A stretch of 64,000 nt of DNA from SVTX01 sp045612105 (GTDB taxonomy: Bacteria > Bacillota > Clostridia > Oscillospirales > CAG-272). The notes under the pieces are model-generated. The model had not been told where the DNA came from, did not search any database, and was given only the letters and a program-made list of their open reading frames with translations. Made by a program: the position numbers and the translations under genes. This document shows positions 43,101 through 50,662 of the stretch, in pieces; positions within the stretch are counted from its first letter, which is position 1; every line of letters begins with the position of its first letter. Location: NCBI GenBank assembly GCA_045612105.1, contig JAZKYL010000045.1, forward strand, positions 1 to 64,000. The letters run 5' to 3'.

Positions 43101-44325
43101 TGTCGGGGTTGGAGGTAAGACCTAAGTTTCCGTTCTTCTCGGAACCGTATGTGGAGTTAAAGCTGTTGGATGCCGCAACCACCATACTGATTCCGGTCTC
43201 GCGTATGCGGTCGTAAACGCCCGATACCGCTTCCTTGTCCATTTCCCTGCTGAAACCGCAGCTTGTACCGATAGACATATTGATAACGTCAACACCAAGC
43301 ACTACGCAATCCTCAAGAGCGCTGAGAATCCAGGAGGTTCTGGCGGTGGAAAGCACGTCGGAGAATATCTTCATTATAGCAAGCTGAGCGTTGGGAGCTA
43401 CACCGGTGATAACGTCGTCCTTACCGGCGATAACACCCGCAACGTGAGTTCCGTGCTCCGCCGCCTGAGGGGTCATAGGATAAACGTCGGGATCGTAGTC
43501 TGCGTAGTCAAAGGCAAAAGGCACCTTTTCGTTAAGATAAACGTCGGCAGCAGTCAGTCCGGAGTGAAGCTTGCTCGCCTTGGTGTCGGAGATAAAGCCC
43601 TCAACGTCGGAAAGTGTCATACCAAGCTTGCTTCTGTCCGCGGTAAAGTTATTTACCGAGAAAGCCGAGTGATTGTAGTCAAGACCGGTATCAAGCACCG
43701 CTACTACCGTTCCCGTACCGTCGTATCCGAAAGAAGAACTGTTGAAGATACCGGTATCGTAAACGTTAACGTAGTTTTCAACAAGCTTTGTCTCAGCGGG
43801 CTTGTATTCATCACCCACAATAGCTGTCGCGCGGTCTCCTAATGTGTTACAGAGGACCTTGAAATCTCCCGCCTCGATAACCACCTCAAAGCCACCGAAA
43901 ATAGCCTTATAGTCGGCACCTGTCTCATACTTAATGCTCTGCTCGTCGAATGCGGCAAGTATCTCACTCTTTTCCGAAAGAATACCCTCCTCTATTTCAT
44001 CCGCCTTCGCCGAATAAACAAACTCGGTAAAGGAAAGCGATTTGTCACTGTCCTCGTAAGCGTCAAGGAGAGATTCCTTGTTTGTCTGAACTATGACCGA
44101 TATCTTATCGGTATCTCTCACGCTTTCGGGCAACTCGTACATTGCCGATTTATCGATAAATTTATCAAGATTCTTATCGATATCGCCCTCCATAAGGCTT
44201 ATGAGAGGCTGCCCCGATGCAGTCTCCTCGCCAAGGAACGCAAACGCGGATACGATCATCGCAATAACCACCGTAAGTACTATTGCGACGTTGACCGCGC
44301 GCACCCATTTTCTCTGTTTTGCCAT
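37117..44325 (-). CDS. giant cell-surface S8 subtilisin-like protease with BspA-type leucine-rich repeats
   Basis: A 2402-aa secreted protease. After an N-terminal membrane/signal segment (8-30) and prodomain come the catalytic residues Asp212 (VAVLDTGLD), His291 (EHGTHVAG), Asn387 (AASNS) and Ser612 (SGTSMASP). A PA insert at about 470-560 (VLVRRGATTFEEKANV) splits the catalytic domain. Fn3-like and bacterial-Ig-like regions follow to about 1450. Then there are about 30 LRR_5 (BspA) units with IGxxAFxxCxxLxxVxL spacing to about 2250, and a C-terminal helix (LIFAAIAPLAILFV) with a basic RRKR tail that anchors it. It is first in an operon with OppABCDF. Confidence 0.9.
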   Translation of the reverse strand: MAKQRKWVRAVNVAIVLTVVIAMIVSAFAFLGEETASGQPLISLMEGDIDKNLDKFIDKSAMYELPESVRDTDKISVIVQTNKESLLDAYEDSDKSLSFTEFVYSAKADEIEEGILSEKSEILAAFDEQSIKYETGADYKAIFGGFEVVIEAGDFKVLCNTLGDRATAIVGDEYKPAETKLVENYVNVYDTGIFNSSSFGYDGTGTVVAVLDTGLDYNHSAFSVNNFTADRSKLGMTLSDVEGFISDTKASKLHSGLTAADVYLNEKVPFAFDYADYDPDVYPMTPQAAEHGTHVAGVIAGKDDVITGVAPNAQLAIMKIFSDVLSTARTSWILSALEDCVVLGVDVINMSIGTSCGFSREMDKEAVSGVYDRIRETGISMVVAASNSFNSTYGSEKNGNLGLTSNPDSATVGSPSTYEGAMSVASISGKKTPYILFNNKIIYFTESTDRVAEEKNFYDDILPEGVDDMEIEYITIPGAGRSADYTGLDVTGKIVLVRRGATTFEEKANVAQSKGAAGIIIYNNVSGDIKMNVGDATLGVCSIGQDDGELLAATGSGKLKLSRSQTSGPFMSDFSSWGPTPDLGIKPEITAHGGEIYSAVPGQSYDRQSGTSMASPNIAGVTALIRQYVFEKFPEIADDSVKVTAFVNQLMMSTADIVKNINGLPYAVRKQGAGLANLDNVGKTTAYIITYNEDGSEMDKTKIELGDDPTKTGVYTLSFSVKNFGTTALSYDVSAYVMTEGVSETKTQQGETTVDELGYILGGAKVELASVKNATADGMNITVDAGKIADVTVKITLSDADKKYLDESFENGMYVEGFVVLDAKEEKAVDLSVPYLAFYGDWTKAPLFDLDYFATNKDELDDSIDLLDKTLPDAYATRPIGSVQGDYVSFLGSFYFVQDPSTTKIAADRKYVSLSNQEGSVHELSNVWAGLLRNAAKIVITITDDATGEVVFEKVETDIRKSYGDGGSIYPADVKIGFDAYEQNLKNNTKYTVKLQGYLDYGDGGIDTNVNNTFEFPLVTDFEAPAVTDCEFYTEYDRSEEKTRLFAKIAVYDNHYAMALQVGYVKLDLSGTSYMLETFDQYLTPVYSEGNSTSYVVYELTDYIDDIRRGAVNKNSFTVATYDYALNTATYEIQLPDDFESFYFEEETLTLSENQVYTLTPKAYPGTEWTELLEYTSTNQKVAHIVNNKVVPVSAGQTVIIAKDPVTKKQTMINLTVLGEGDEGYVRYDKPVTDNFTLTGYLTNKAYYQLSTEDRDIGSTGDEMKFIGNNYSIAMFPSETVTLRYRLEAYFPNDTEVVVTSGNENLVKVEKVNGEWQIIAQAEGYASVSVDVLMDGKSTYYSQSINIEIKDPYITTGPSLTHYFGLGGRVEIPKTLAITEIGQFAFSNFDYVDKGPGDEISEDDPTTTKQWFLGDDSIEEVVIPEGVETIGSYAFANLTKLTKVVLPSTLERIDFGAFYGCTSLTVIEGIENVKFINRSAFENCALRKTVKLDGAVAIADRAFAGNVGLNELILGKNVQSVGAYAFAGNKALEKVTVEAEIIKLGQYAFDNCESLEEISINAAVIPTAAFNECKSLKTIKLGKDVSVIGEYAFSNAAATKFVIDSANTTFAASAAGDYLINKAGDTLMLIAPGISGEFSVGDSKIKSIANGALSGNLRITAVNIPSVTKVGNYAFAYCEKLASVKLGTLTEIGDYAFYRTAITSVPSLEKVNKIGDYAFAYTSVKELTVRDGMTIGEGAFRECKALEKVVIGNKVIIGKDAFRLDRETNFSDVHGSYRGENGKLVYYYIYTSPLRSLTIGENVQIGSGAFMGAAELETVTLGKGAIIGDSAFYNAVMLKNIDLSKAKSIGSSAFSGDVLYEFADQSMSEPQIDENREYVYRYYAPTLISVDLSSAEKLGEGAFEFCKTLKSVKLGKGITQIPTRAFNMCEKLNAIDLSGIESIGENAFAETSLDNVKLDSIKTVGKYAFVYNDYLTSVSFGKSSVELLEGAFSYCEALSKVSGSENIADVGNYAFAYTAIESIDLSGAKNIGDGAFMKEELTAFEVRLGASLKTLGDNPFAMCALAAFESKESEDFNGESFSKVIYTFDISESVKVIDGMLYRVVPDGLELISYAGDKTTVAVADGTVRISASAFAGSDISQVILPATLKSIGHKAFYDCRNLSVVTFASFEAPVLEEEYDYSYWLSAENLPATGEYQYQDAYTGEIVVYEGLEIVPYFMWNATDMPNVIYYGANFVDYVGRVENKVTMIRPVNGQHYESFIYGNYFDTVIDGAAAADDTTVAAIAAIDSLPESSKLSLGDKALVEAARAAYDKIASMVQKSLVTNLDKLVQAEQRIRDLEFVQNENQGGNETEETESGTEAVDQKLFGCGGQISGGALIFAAIAPLAILFVRRKREESEEI

Positions 44326-44395
44326 TGTTTTTTACCTTTCACAGAATAAATATTTAATAATAATGTTATATGATAAAGTCACACAAGTATTTTTT

Positions 44396-44424
44396 ATTAT
44401 ATCACAATTAAGGCAATATTTCAA
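44396..44424 (-). promoter_or_regulatory. promoter of the protease-opp operon
   Basis: Minus strand: TTGAAA (44424-44419), 17 bases, TATAAT (44401-44396), 70 bp upstream of the protease ATG. Confidence 0.7.
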
Positions 44425-44504
44425 GTCTTTTTTTTAAATCTCCGTGCGAAATATGCTTCAAATTGTAAATTTTTATTTAATTCGGTCAAAATCTTGATTC
44501 CCTA

Positions 44505-44533
44505 TTGATTTTTAAAATAAATTATGGTATTCT
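44505..44533 (+). promoter_or_regulatory. promoter of the TlpA-like lipoprotein gene
   Basis: TTGATT (44505-44510), 17 bases, TATTCT (44528-44533), followed by an AGGAGA site and ATG at 44602. Weaker than the neighbouring promoters. Confidence 0.5.
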
Positions 44534-44601
44534 ATTAAAAGGTATTTGCTTTTTTAGATAAGACAAATTCAAAAAATCAAAATAAATTCAGGAGAAACTC
44601 T

Positions 44602-47600
44602 ATGAAAAGATCTCTTCGCGGAATAGCATTGGCTTTAGCAATGCTTATGATGCTGACAACCGCTCTTTTCGCCTGCGATAAAGTCGGAGACGAAACGACA
44701 AATTCTACCACCGAGGCAACAGAAAACAAGCCATCCGGTGAACAATCTGAGCAAACGACTCAAAAACCCGAATCTGACGGTAAGGTGGAATACACCGTAA
44801 ACGTTAAAACCATCGGCGGACTCCCCGTAACCGAAAACATCTTCCATATATACGAGGAAGATAACCTCATATCTTACGGAAAGACCGACGAAAACGGCGT
44901 GGGCACCGTCACTCTGAAACCTTCTAACAATTACACCATTGAATTGTCGGATTCAGGTCTTGAAGGATACACCATTGAGGAAAGATACTCCTTTGACGGC
45001 AGAACCGCCAATATCGTACTTACCTCCGCTGTAATTCCCGAAAGCGATCTTACCGGTGTTACCTATAAGCTTGGCGATATTATGAGAGATTTCACCGTTA
45101 CTACCACTAACGGCGAAAAATTCATCCTTTCCGAAGCACTTAAGACCAAGAAAGGCGTGCTTATCAACTTCTGGTTCTCTACCTGCTCACCCTGTATTAC
45201 CGAATTCCCTTATATGCAATCCGCATATGAGAAATTCAGTGACGATATCGAGGTCATAGCACTCAACAACTATGCCGCGGATAACGACGCAGCCGTAAAG
45301 AACTTTAAGGAATCTATGGGACTTACCTTCCCCGTAGCAAAGGACTACTCCAAGCTTGGTACTTGCTTTGGAATTACAGGCTATCCCACATCAATATTTG
45401 TTGACCGCTACGGAACTATCTGCCTTATCGAAGTAGGCGGTCTTACCAGTGAAAAGCCCTTCGTAGCGGCATTTGAGCATTTCTCTGCCGAGAATTATGA
45501 ACAGAAGCTCTTCACAAGCATAAACGAGCTTACTCCTACCGAAAAGCCCAACGTACAAATGCCTTCCTCCGAGGAGATCGGTGCAATACTTAACGGCAAC
45601 GGCTTTTCGGCAACCTACACCCCAGAAACCGATTCTCTCGATGCCGAATATTCATGGCCCTTCCTCATCGGTGAGCTTGATGACGGTACGAAATGCATCT
45701 ATAACTCTAACTCCTATAAAGACTCCTCCTACGCTATCCTCCACGCAACCGTTAATATGAAGGCCGGAGACGCTCTGGCTATTGATTGGTATGCAAATAC
45801 AGAGCTTGGCGCAGACATACTTTACATCCTTGTAAACGACAAAGATATTTACCGCCTCTCGGGAATCAGCGAAAACTGGGCGACTTGCTATCCTTACGTA
45901 GCACTTGAGGACGGCGAATACAAGGTGTCCTTCATTTACCTCAAGGATGGCGACACCGACACTGCCGAAGATAAGATCTATCTGAAAAACTTCCGCATTG
46001 TAAATAAAGACGCCGTTGACGTTGCAACCTATATTCCCCGCCAGGCCGCAACTAAGCCCAACTCAAACGGATTGGGATATCAGCAGTATATAACCCCCGT
46101 ATTCAATGAAAAGGACGGTTATTATCACGTTGGAACTGCCGACGGTCCTATCCTTCTCGTAAACCTTATGTCTGCAACTCAGCTGAACGAGGAATCTCTC
46201 AATCAGCTTGGCTACGACGGCAAGCTTATCGACAATGATGGCGATGTTTACGAAAAACTTGTTGAATATTGTAACTACTCCATAAACGGAACACTTTACG
46301 GTTATTGTCCCGTTACCGAAGAGCTTAAGGGACTTATCGTAAGAGCGGCAGATATGATCGGCTTCGAACCCGAAAATTCCAATCAGTGGCTCCAGGCCTG
46401 CTCCTATTACGACGCTTACGGCACCGATAAGCAGCTTGAGGATCCCGTTAAGGGAATTGCCTTCTTTGCAGCATTCGATACCATTCTCTCCACCGAAACC
46501 GAGGAAAAGTTCAACACCGTTACCTACGACGGCAGAGTGATAATGCCCCGCGGACTCAAATATAAGTTTGTTCCCGAAAAATCGGGCGTTTACTTTATAA
46601 AATCTCAGAGCGAAGAGCCCCTTGACGGTTGGGTATTCAACGCAAATCAGGAGATAATCCACGAAAGTGCCGTAGTCGACCGTCCCTTCGGTGAGTATAA
46701 GCTCGATACTGTCAACGTATCTATGATCGTCTACCTCGAAGCCGGCGAGACCTACTATATCGACATCGCATATTACGACATCTATGCCGTAGGAACCTTC
46801 ACCTTCACCGTAAACTATATCGGCGAAAGCTATAAGCATTTCCATCTGGCATCCCCCGGATACTTCACCTTCAATGAAAGTACCACAGGACAGATCAACG
46901 AGACCATCGCCGGCGGTATCAACGTAGCTCTTGGCGACGACGGCTACTTCCACGAGCTTCGTGATGACGGAACTCTCGGCTCCATCATCTATGCCGACTT
47001 CTCTACCGCAACGGCTATATTCTCTCACTCCATCCTCAAAATAATCGAGATGGGAGGATTCAACTTCTCTCTCAACGAGACCGATAACGAGGTGCTGACC
47101 AAACTCAAAGAGCTTGGCGGCGACAAGGATGCTTGCCTTAAATATTATAAGGACCTTTGGGGCGAGACCTACGATGAAAATGCAGAGCTTTATAAGCTTG
47201 AAGAGGTGCTTGCAGGCAAGTATCACGGTACTTACCATAACGGAAAGCCCGGTGCCGACCTGACCGAGGATATCTCAGCATATATCGAAAAAATGCTTCC
47301 CAAGACCGATGCTCATCCCGAGCTTGAGGGTTGTGTTCCCGTAGACGAAGCTCTTGCAGATCTTCTCCAGAAGCTTATGGATAAGTATTCCTTCGCTGGA
47401 GTCGATCACTCCTGGACTAAGCTCTGCTATTATTACAAACAGCTTGGTCCCGAAACCACCGAAAGCGAGGATGAATCCGAGTCCGAAAGCAGCACCGACG
47501 ACACCGAGATCTTAGAGACCGAAACTCAAAGTGAGACCGAAATTGATACAGAGATCGAGACCGAGACTCAAATTGAAACCGAAACAGAGGCAGAAACTTT

Positions 47601-47661
47601 CGCTGAATCAACTACCGATACCGAGATCGTGACCGAATCGGAATCTCTTACCGAGACATAA
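44602..47661 (+). CDS. large lipoprotein with TlpA-like thioredoxin domain
   Basis: A 1019-aa lipoprotein with lipobox LFAC (Cys25) and a Ser/Thr/Glu-rich linker. A carboxypeptidase-regulatory-like beta domain spans about 62-142. The TlpA/ResA-like thioredoxin domain spans about 150-300, with active site CSPC (195-198) in FWFSTCSPCITEFP and the cis-Pro in GYPTSIFVD. The remaining 650 residues are beta-rich modules of unknown type, ending in a Glu/Thr repeat tail. AGGAGA precedes the ATG. It presumably reduces or exchanges disulfides outside the membrane, and reductant could come from the NapH-TlpA membrane protein 7 kb downstream. Confidence 0.8.
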   Translation: MKRSLRGIALALAMLMMLTTALFACDKVGDETTNSTTEATENKPSGEQSEQTTQKPESDGKVEYTVNVKTIGGLPVTENIFHIYEEDNLISYGKTDENGVGTVTLKPSNNYTIELSDSGLEGYTIEERYSFDGRTANIVLTSAVIPESDLTGVTYKLGDIMRDFTVTTTNGEKFILSEALKTKKGVLINFWFSTCSPCITEFPYMQSAYEKFSDDIEVIALNNYAADNDAAVKNFKESMGLTFPVAKDYSKLGTCFGITGYPTSIFVDRYGTICLIEVGGLTSEKPFVAAFEHFSAENYEQKLFTSINELTPTEKPNVQMPSSEEIGAILNGNGFSATYTPETDSLDAEYSWPFLIGELDDGTKCIYNSNSYKDSSYAILHATVNMKAGDALAIDWYANTELGADILYILVNDKDIYRLSGISENWATCYPYVALEDGEYKVSFIYLKDGDTDTAEDKIYLKNFRIVNKDAVDVATYIPRQAATKPNSNGLGYQQYITPVFNEKDGYYHVGTADGPILLVNLMSATQLNEESLNQLGYDGKLIDNDGDVYEKLVEYCNYSINGTLYGYCPVTEELKGLIVRAADMIGFEPENSNQWLQACSYYDAYGTDKQLEDPVKGIAFFAAFDTILSTETEEKFNTVTYDGRVIMPRGLKYKFVPEKSGVYFIKSQSEEPLDGWVFNANQEIIHESAVVDRPFGEYKLDTVNVSMIVYLEAGETYYIDIAYYDIYAVGTFTFTVNYIGESYKHFHLASPGYFTFNESTTGQINETIAGGINVALGDDGYFHELRDDGTLGSIIYADFSTATAIFSHSILKIIEMGGFNFSLNETDNEVLTKLKELGGDKDACLKYYKDLWGETYDENAELYKLEEVLAGKYHGTYHNGKPGADLTEDISAYIEKMLPKTDAHPELEGCVPVDEALADLLQKLMDKYSFAGVDHSWTKLCYYYKQLGPETTESEDESESESSTDDTEILETETQSETEIDTEIETETQIETETEAETFAESTTDTEIVTESESLTET

Positions 47662-47698
47662 TCTCACATAGAATCCTTATAGAATCAATAAAATTATA

Positions 47699-47723
47699 GG
47701 GCTGTCGTATATAACGGCAGCCC
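47699..47723 (+). terminator. intergenic hairpin, weak terminator
   Basis: A 10-bp stem (one G-U) with 5-nt loop after the TlpA-like gene. There is no T-run, so termination is doubtful and read-through into the next gene is likely. Confidence 0.4.
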
Positions 47724-47757
47724 ATCTACCATAATCCACGAAATTGGAGGCAAAAAA

Positions 47758-50472
47758 ATGACCAATATAAAAAAAATCGGCAGAATAACCCTGTTCTCCC
47801 TTCTTGTAATGCTATCCATTATCCTTGCAGTGGGTTGCGACGTCAACGAAAACGTTACCACCGATCCTCACACTAAAGATACAAGCGAAGAGACTACTCA
47901 AGCAGCTTGTGCCCACACGGCAACCGAGTGGGCAGTAGATACACCCGCCACCTGCACGTCCGAAGGCTCCACCAAGAAGACCTGCAAAACCTGTAAGCAA
48001 GTGCTTGAAAGCGTTGCACTTGAAAAACTTGCTCACACAGAGACAAAGCTGGATGGCAGAGCCTCCACTTGTACCGAAAAAGGTCTCACAGAAGGCAAAA
48101 AATGTTCTGTTTGCGATACGATCCTGGTCGAACAGAAAGAGATCGCTCTTCTGCCCCACACAGAAGCTCTGATAGAAAGCAAAAATCCTACCTGCATTGA
48201 AAAAGGTCTCACAGAAGGCAAAAAATGTTCTGTTTGCAATACAATCCTGGTTGAGCAGAAAGAGATCGCACTTATTCCCCACACCGAAGCTCTGATAGCA
48301 AGTAAGAATCCTACCTGCATCGAAAAAGGTCTTACAGAAGGCAAAAAATGTTCTGTTTGTAACACAGTTCTCGTTGAGCAGAACGAGATCCCGACGATTC
48401 CCCACACCGAAGCTTTGATAGAAAGCAAGACACCCACTTGCGATGAAAAAGGTCTTACGGAAGGCAAGAAATGTTCCTCCTGTAACACAGTTATCGTTGC
48501 GCAAACCGAATTAGATGCCCTCGGTCACAGTGAAAGCGATTGGATAATAGATAAAGCGGCCGAGCTTGGGATCGAAGGCTCAAGACATAAGGAATGTATA
48601 AGATGCGGCAAGATCTCAATTAGCGAAAAGATCGCCGCACTCACAGAAGAACACGTCCACGCAAGCGCAGGCTGGATCGAATCCAAACCCGCTACCTGCT
48701 CCGAAGAGGGAGAAAAACAGGCTGTCTGCTCTTGCGGAGCAATAATGGAAACCGTATCAATTCCAATGCTCGAACATACTCCCGAAAACACACTCAGCAT
48801 AGCCTCCACCTGTATTTCCGAAGGTGTTACCGCAGGAAAAAAATGCTCTCACTGTGGCAAAATTATCGAAGGATGTGAACCGATCCCCAAATCTGATCAT
48901 ATAGCAGAGACCGTATTGAGCAAGGCTCCCTCTTGCATCGAAACAGGATTTACCTCCGGCAAAAAATGCTCACACTGTGGCATAATTATCGAAGGATGCG
49001 AGCCTATCCCCAAATCCGACCATATAGAAGAGACCGTATTAGGCAAAGCGCCTACCTGTGTTGAAATGGGACAGACAGACGGCAAAAAATGCTCGGTTTG
49101 CGGCACTGTTACAGTTGAACCTTCTCCGATCGCAACCACCTCCCATACCGTGGTCACGGTTTTGGGAACTTCCCCCACATGTACCGTTTGGGGCACCTCC
49201 GATTCACAAAAATGCTCGATCTGCTCCATCGAAATCGTCGCCCCCGGACTTATCCCTCCGAAAGGTCACTCGTTTGCATCGGGAGGCTGTACCGATTGCG
49301 GTATGGCGGAGTCCCACGGCATCTGGATCGTAGACGGTCTTGGAATACCTGTTACCGACGTTATAGTCAAGATCATGAAGGACGGTGAGACCGTAAAAAT
49401 GTACCCCTATAAAGGCGAGTTCCTTCCCTTCGATATAGAAACAGGAAGCTATACCATCGAGCTTGACCTTGAAGGCACGGGCGAGAACTACATATACGAC
49501 GAATCCGCCCTCACCATCTCCCCCGACAAGCTCTCCGCCAAGATCCGACTCTTCAAAACACTCCCCGATGATACGACCTCACTCTTCGTTGGCTCCCCCG
49601 TCGAAAAGGATTATGACGCTTATTACATCGCCGAAGGCTCTTATAAGGTATCACTCACTCCAAATGACTATACCTTCTTCATCTTCGCCCCCACTTCCCC
49701 GGCAATCTATGCCCTTACCTACGAGTGCGATACCGAGCTTAAAATAAGCTATCACGGCGGATCGTTTTTTGTCCAAGGAACCGATCTTTCTGAAAACTCA
49801 TCAGAGTTTGCAGAATATAAAAACGGACTCGCAGCAAGTGTCTATGCAGGTAATATCGGCTGCGAAATGGTGTTTGCCATTAAGTCTACCACCGCAACCG
49901 AATGTATTTTTAATATTGAAAATGTAGGTGACCCAGGAACAAGACTCGTAGATCAACCCTGGACTCCCTGCCTTGAAGATGAAAACAGGGTCCAAGAACA
50001 TCTTAATTTAAAACCCGAAGGCACATACACCCAGATCAACGTGACTGATATGACTATCTCGGCAGTATTCAACAAAGAAGACGGATACTACCACCTAAAC
50101 TCCGCTGACGGACCCATTATTTTTATTGATATAACCTCCGACTCAAAATTTGTCAGCAGTATCCAAAAGATCTGTGGAAACCAGAGAATGGGCGCGTATA
50201 TCTATGATATTAACGGTAACGTCGTCGAAAAACGAAGCTATAACGAGCTCTTTTGGCAGTACGGCATGCCTAATAATGCCGATGAAAAAGTTAAAGATCC
50301 CATTAGAATCCCCCTGACCGAAAAGCTCGCCGAAGCAGTCAAGACATTTGGAGACAGAAACGGTTGGTGGTCTGATAATGACGATACGAACATCTTCACC
50401 TCGGTTCTTCTCGGTACCCCTTATAACCAAGATATCGCATGGCTGCTCTACTGCGGCTATTATGTAGAATAA
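47758..50472 (+). CDS. lipoprotein with tandem three-cysteine repeats
   Basis: A 904-aa lipoprotein: signal peptide with AVGC lipobox, then about ten tandem repeats of 35-45 residues to about residue 520. The core of each is PTCxEKGLTEGKKCSxCNTxLVE ... HTE, with one Cys, then a CxxC pair, and a conserved His between units. The spacing suggests that each unit binds a metal or forms a disulfide-stapled ribbon. I know such repeats in clostridial surface proteins, but with no defined function. The last 380 residues include a prealbumin-like strand set (GIWIVDGLGIPVTDVIVKI) and a domain shared with the upstream lipoprotein (EDGYYHLNSADGPIIFIDI). GGAGG precedes the ATG. Confidence 0.75.
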   Translation: MTNIKKIGRITLFSLLVMLSIILAVGCDVNENVTTDPHTKDTSEETTQAACAHTATEWAVDTPATCTSEGSTKKTCKTCKQVLESVALEKLAHTETKLDGRASTCTEKGLTEGKKCSVCDTILVEQKEIALLPHTEALIESKNPTCIEKGLTEGKKCSVCNTILVEQKEIALIPHTEALIASKNPTCIEKGLTEGKKCSVCNTVLVEQNEIPTIPHTEALIESKTPTCDEKGLTEGKKCSSCNTVIVAQTELDALGHSESDWIIDKAAELGIEGSRHKECIRCGKISISEKIAALTEEHVHASAGWIESKPATCSEEGEKQAVCSCGAIMETVSIPMLEHTPENTLSIASTCISEGVTAGKKCSHCGKIIEGCEPIPKSDHIAETVLSKAPSCIETGFTSGKKCSHCGIIIEGCEPIPKSDHIEETVLGKAPTCVEMGQTDGKKCSVCGTVTVEPSPIATTSHTVVTVLGTSPTCTVWGTSDSQKCSICSIEIVAPGLIPPKGHSFASGGCTDCGMAESHGIWIVDGLGIPVTDVIVKIMKDGETVKMYPYKGEFLPFDIETGSYTIELDLEGTGENYIYDESALTISPDKLSAKIRLFKTLPDDTTSLFVGSPVEKDYDAYYIAEGSYKVSLTPNDYTFFIFAPTSPAIYALTYECDTELKISYHGGSFFVQGTDLSENSSEFAEYKNGLAASVYAGNIGCEMVFAIKSTTATECIFNIENVGDPGTRLVDQPWTPCLEDENRVQEHLNLKPEGTYTQINVTDMTISAVFNKEDGYYHLNSADGPIIFIDITSDSKFVSSIQKICGNQRMGAYIYDINGNVVEKRSYNELFWQYGMPNNADEKVKDPIRIPLTEKLAEAVKTFGDRNGWWSDNDDTNIFTSVLLGTPYNQDIAWLLYCGYYVE

Positions 50473-50482
50473 TCCCTTATTT

Positions 50483-50508
50483 GAGACCGCCTCGGCGGTC
50501 TCATTTTT
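50483..50508 (+). terminator. Rho-independent terminator
   Basis: GAGACCGC, loop CTCG, GCGGTCTC followed by ATTTTTG, directly after the Cys-repeat lipoprotein gene. Confidence 0.85.
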
Positions 50509-50564
50509 GTGCAATATGACACAAATAAAACAATCGTCATTGTCAATTTTGTGTAAATAAATGC

Positions 50565-50593
50565 TTGAACTTTGCCCCAAAAAATGATATAAT
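50565..50593 (+). promoter_or_regulatory. promoter of the beta-repeat lipoprotein gene
   Basis: TTGAAC (50565-50570), 17 bases, TATAAT (50588-50593), 70 bp upstream of the ATG. Confidence 0.75.
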
Positions 50594-50662
50594 ATTTTAA
50601 ATTGTTTGTGTACATTGTTTACTACAAACAAAATTTAATAACTTCTATCATGGAGGCAATTT

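Noticed and set aside
46063..47238. 391-codon minus-strand frame inside the TlpA-like lipoprotein gene
   Set aside because: No ribosome site or domain; the sense gene is continuous and has a signal peptide and thioredoxin motif.
48050..49130. Regular DNA repeats resembling a CRISPR array
   Set aside because: They are in-frame protein repeats of about 40 codons with conserved Cys codons; there are no unique spacers.
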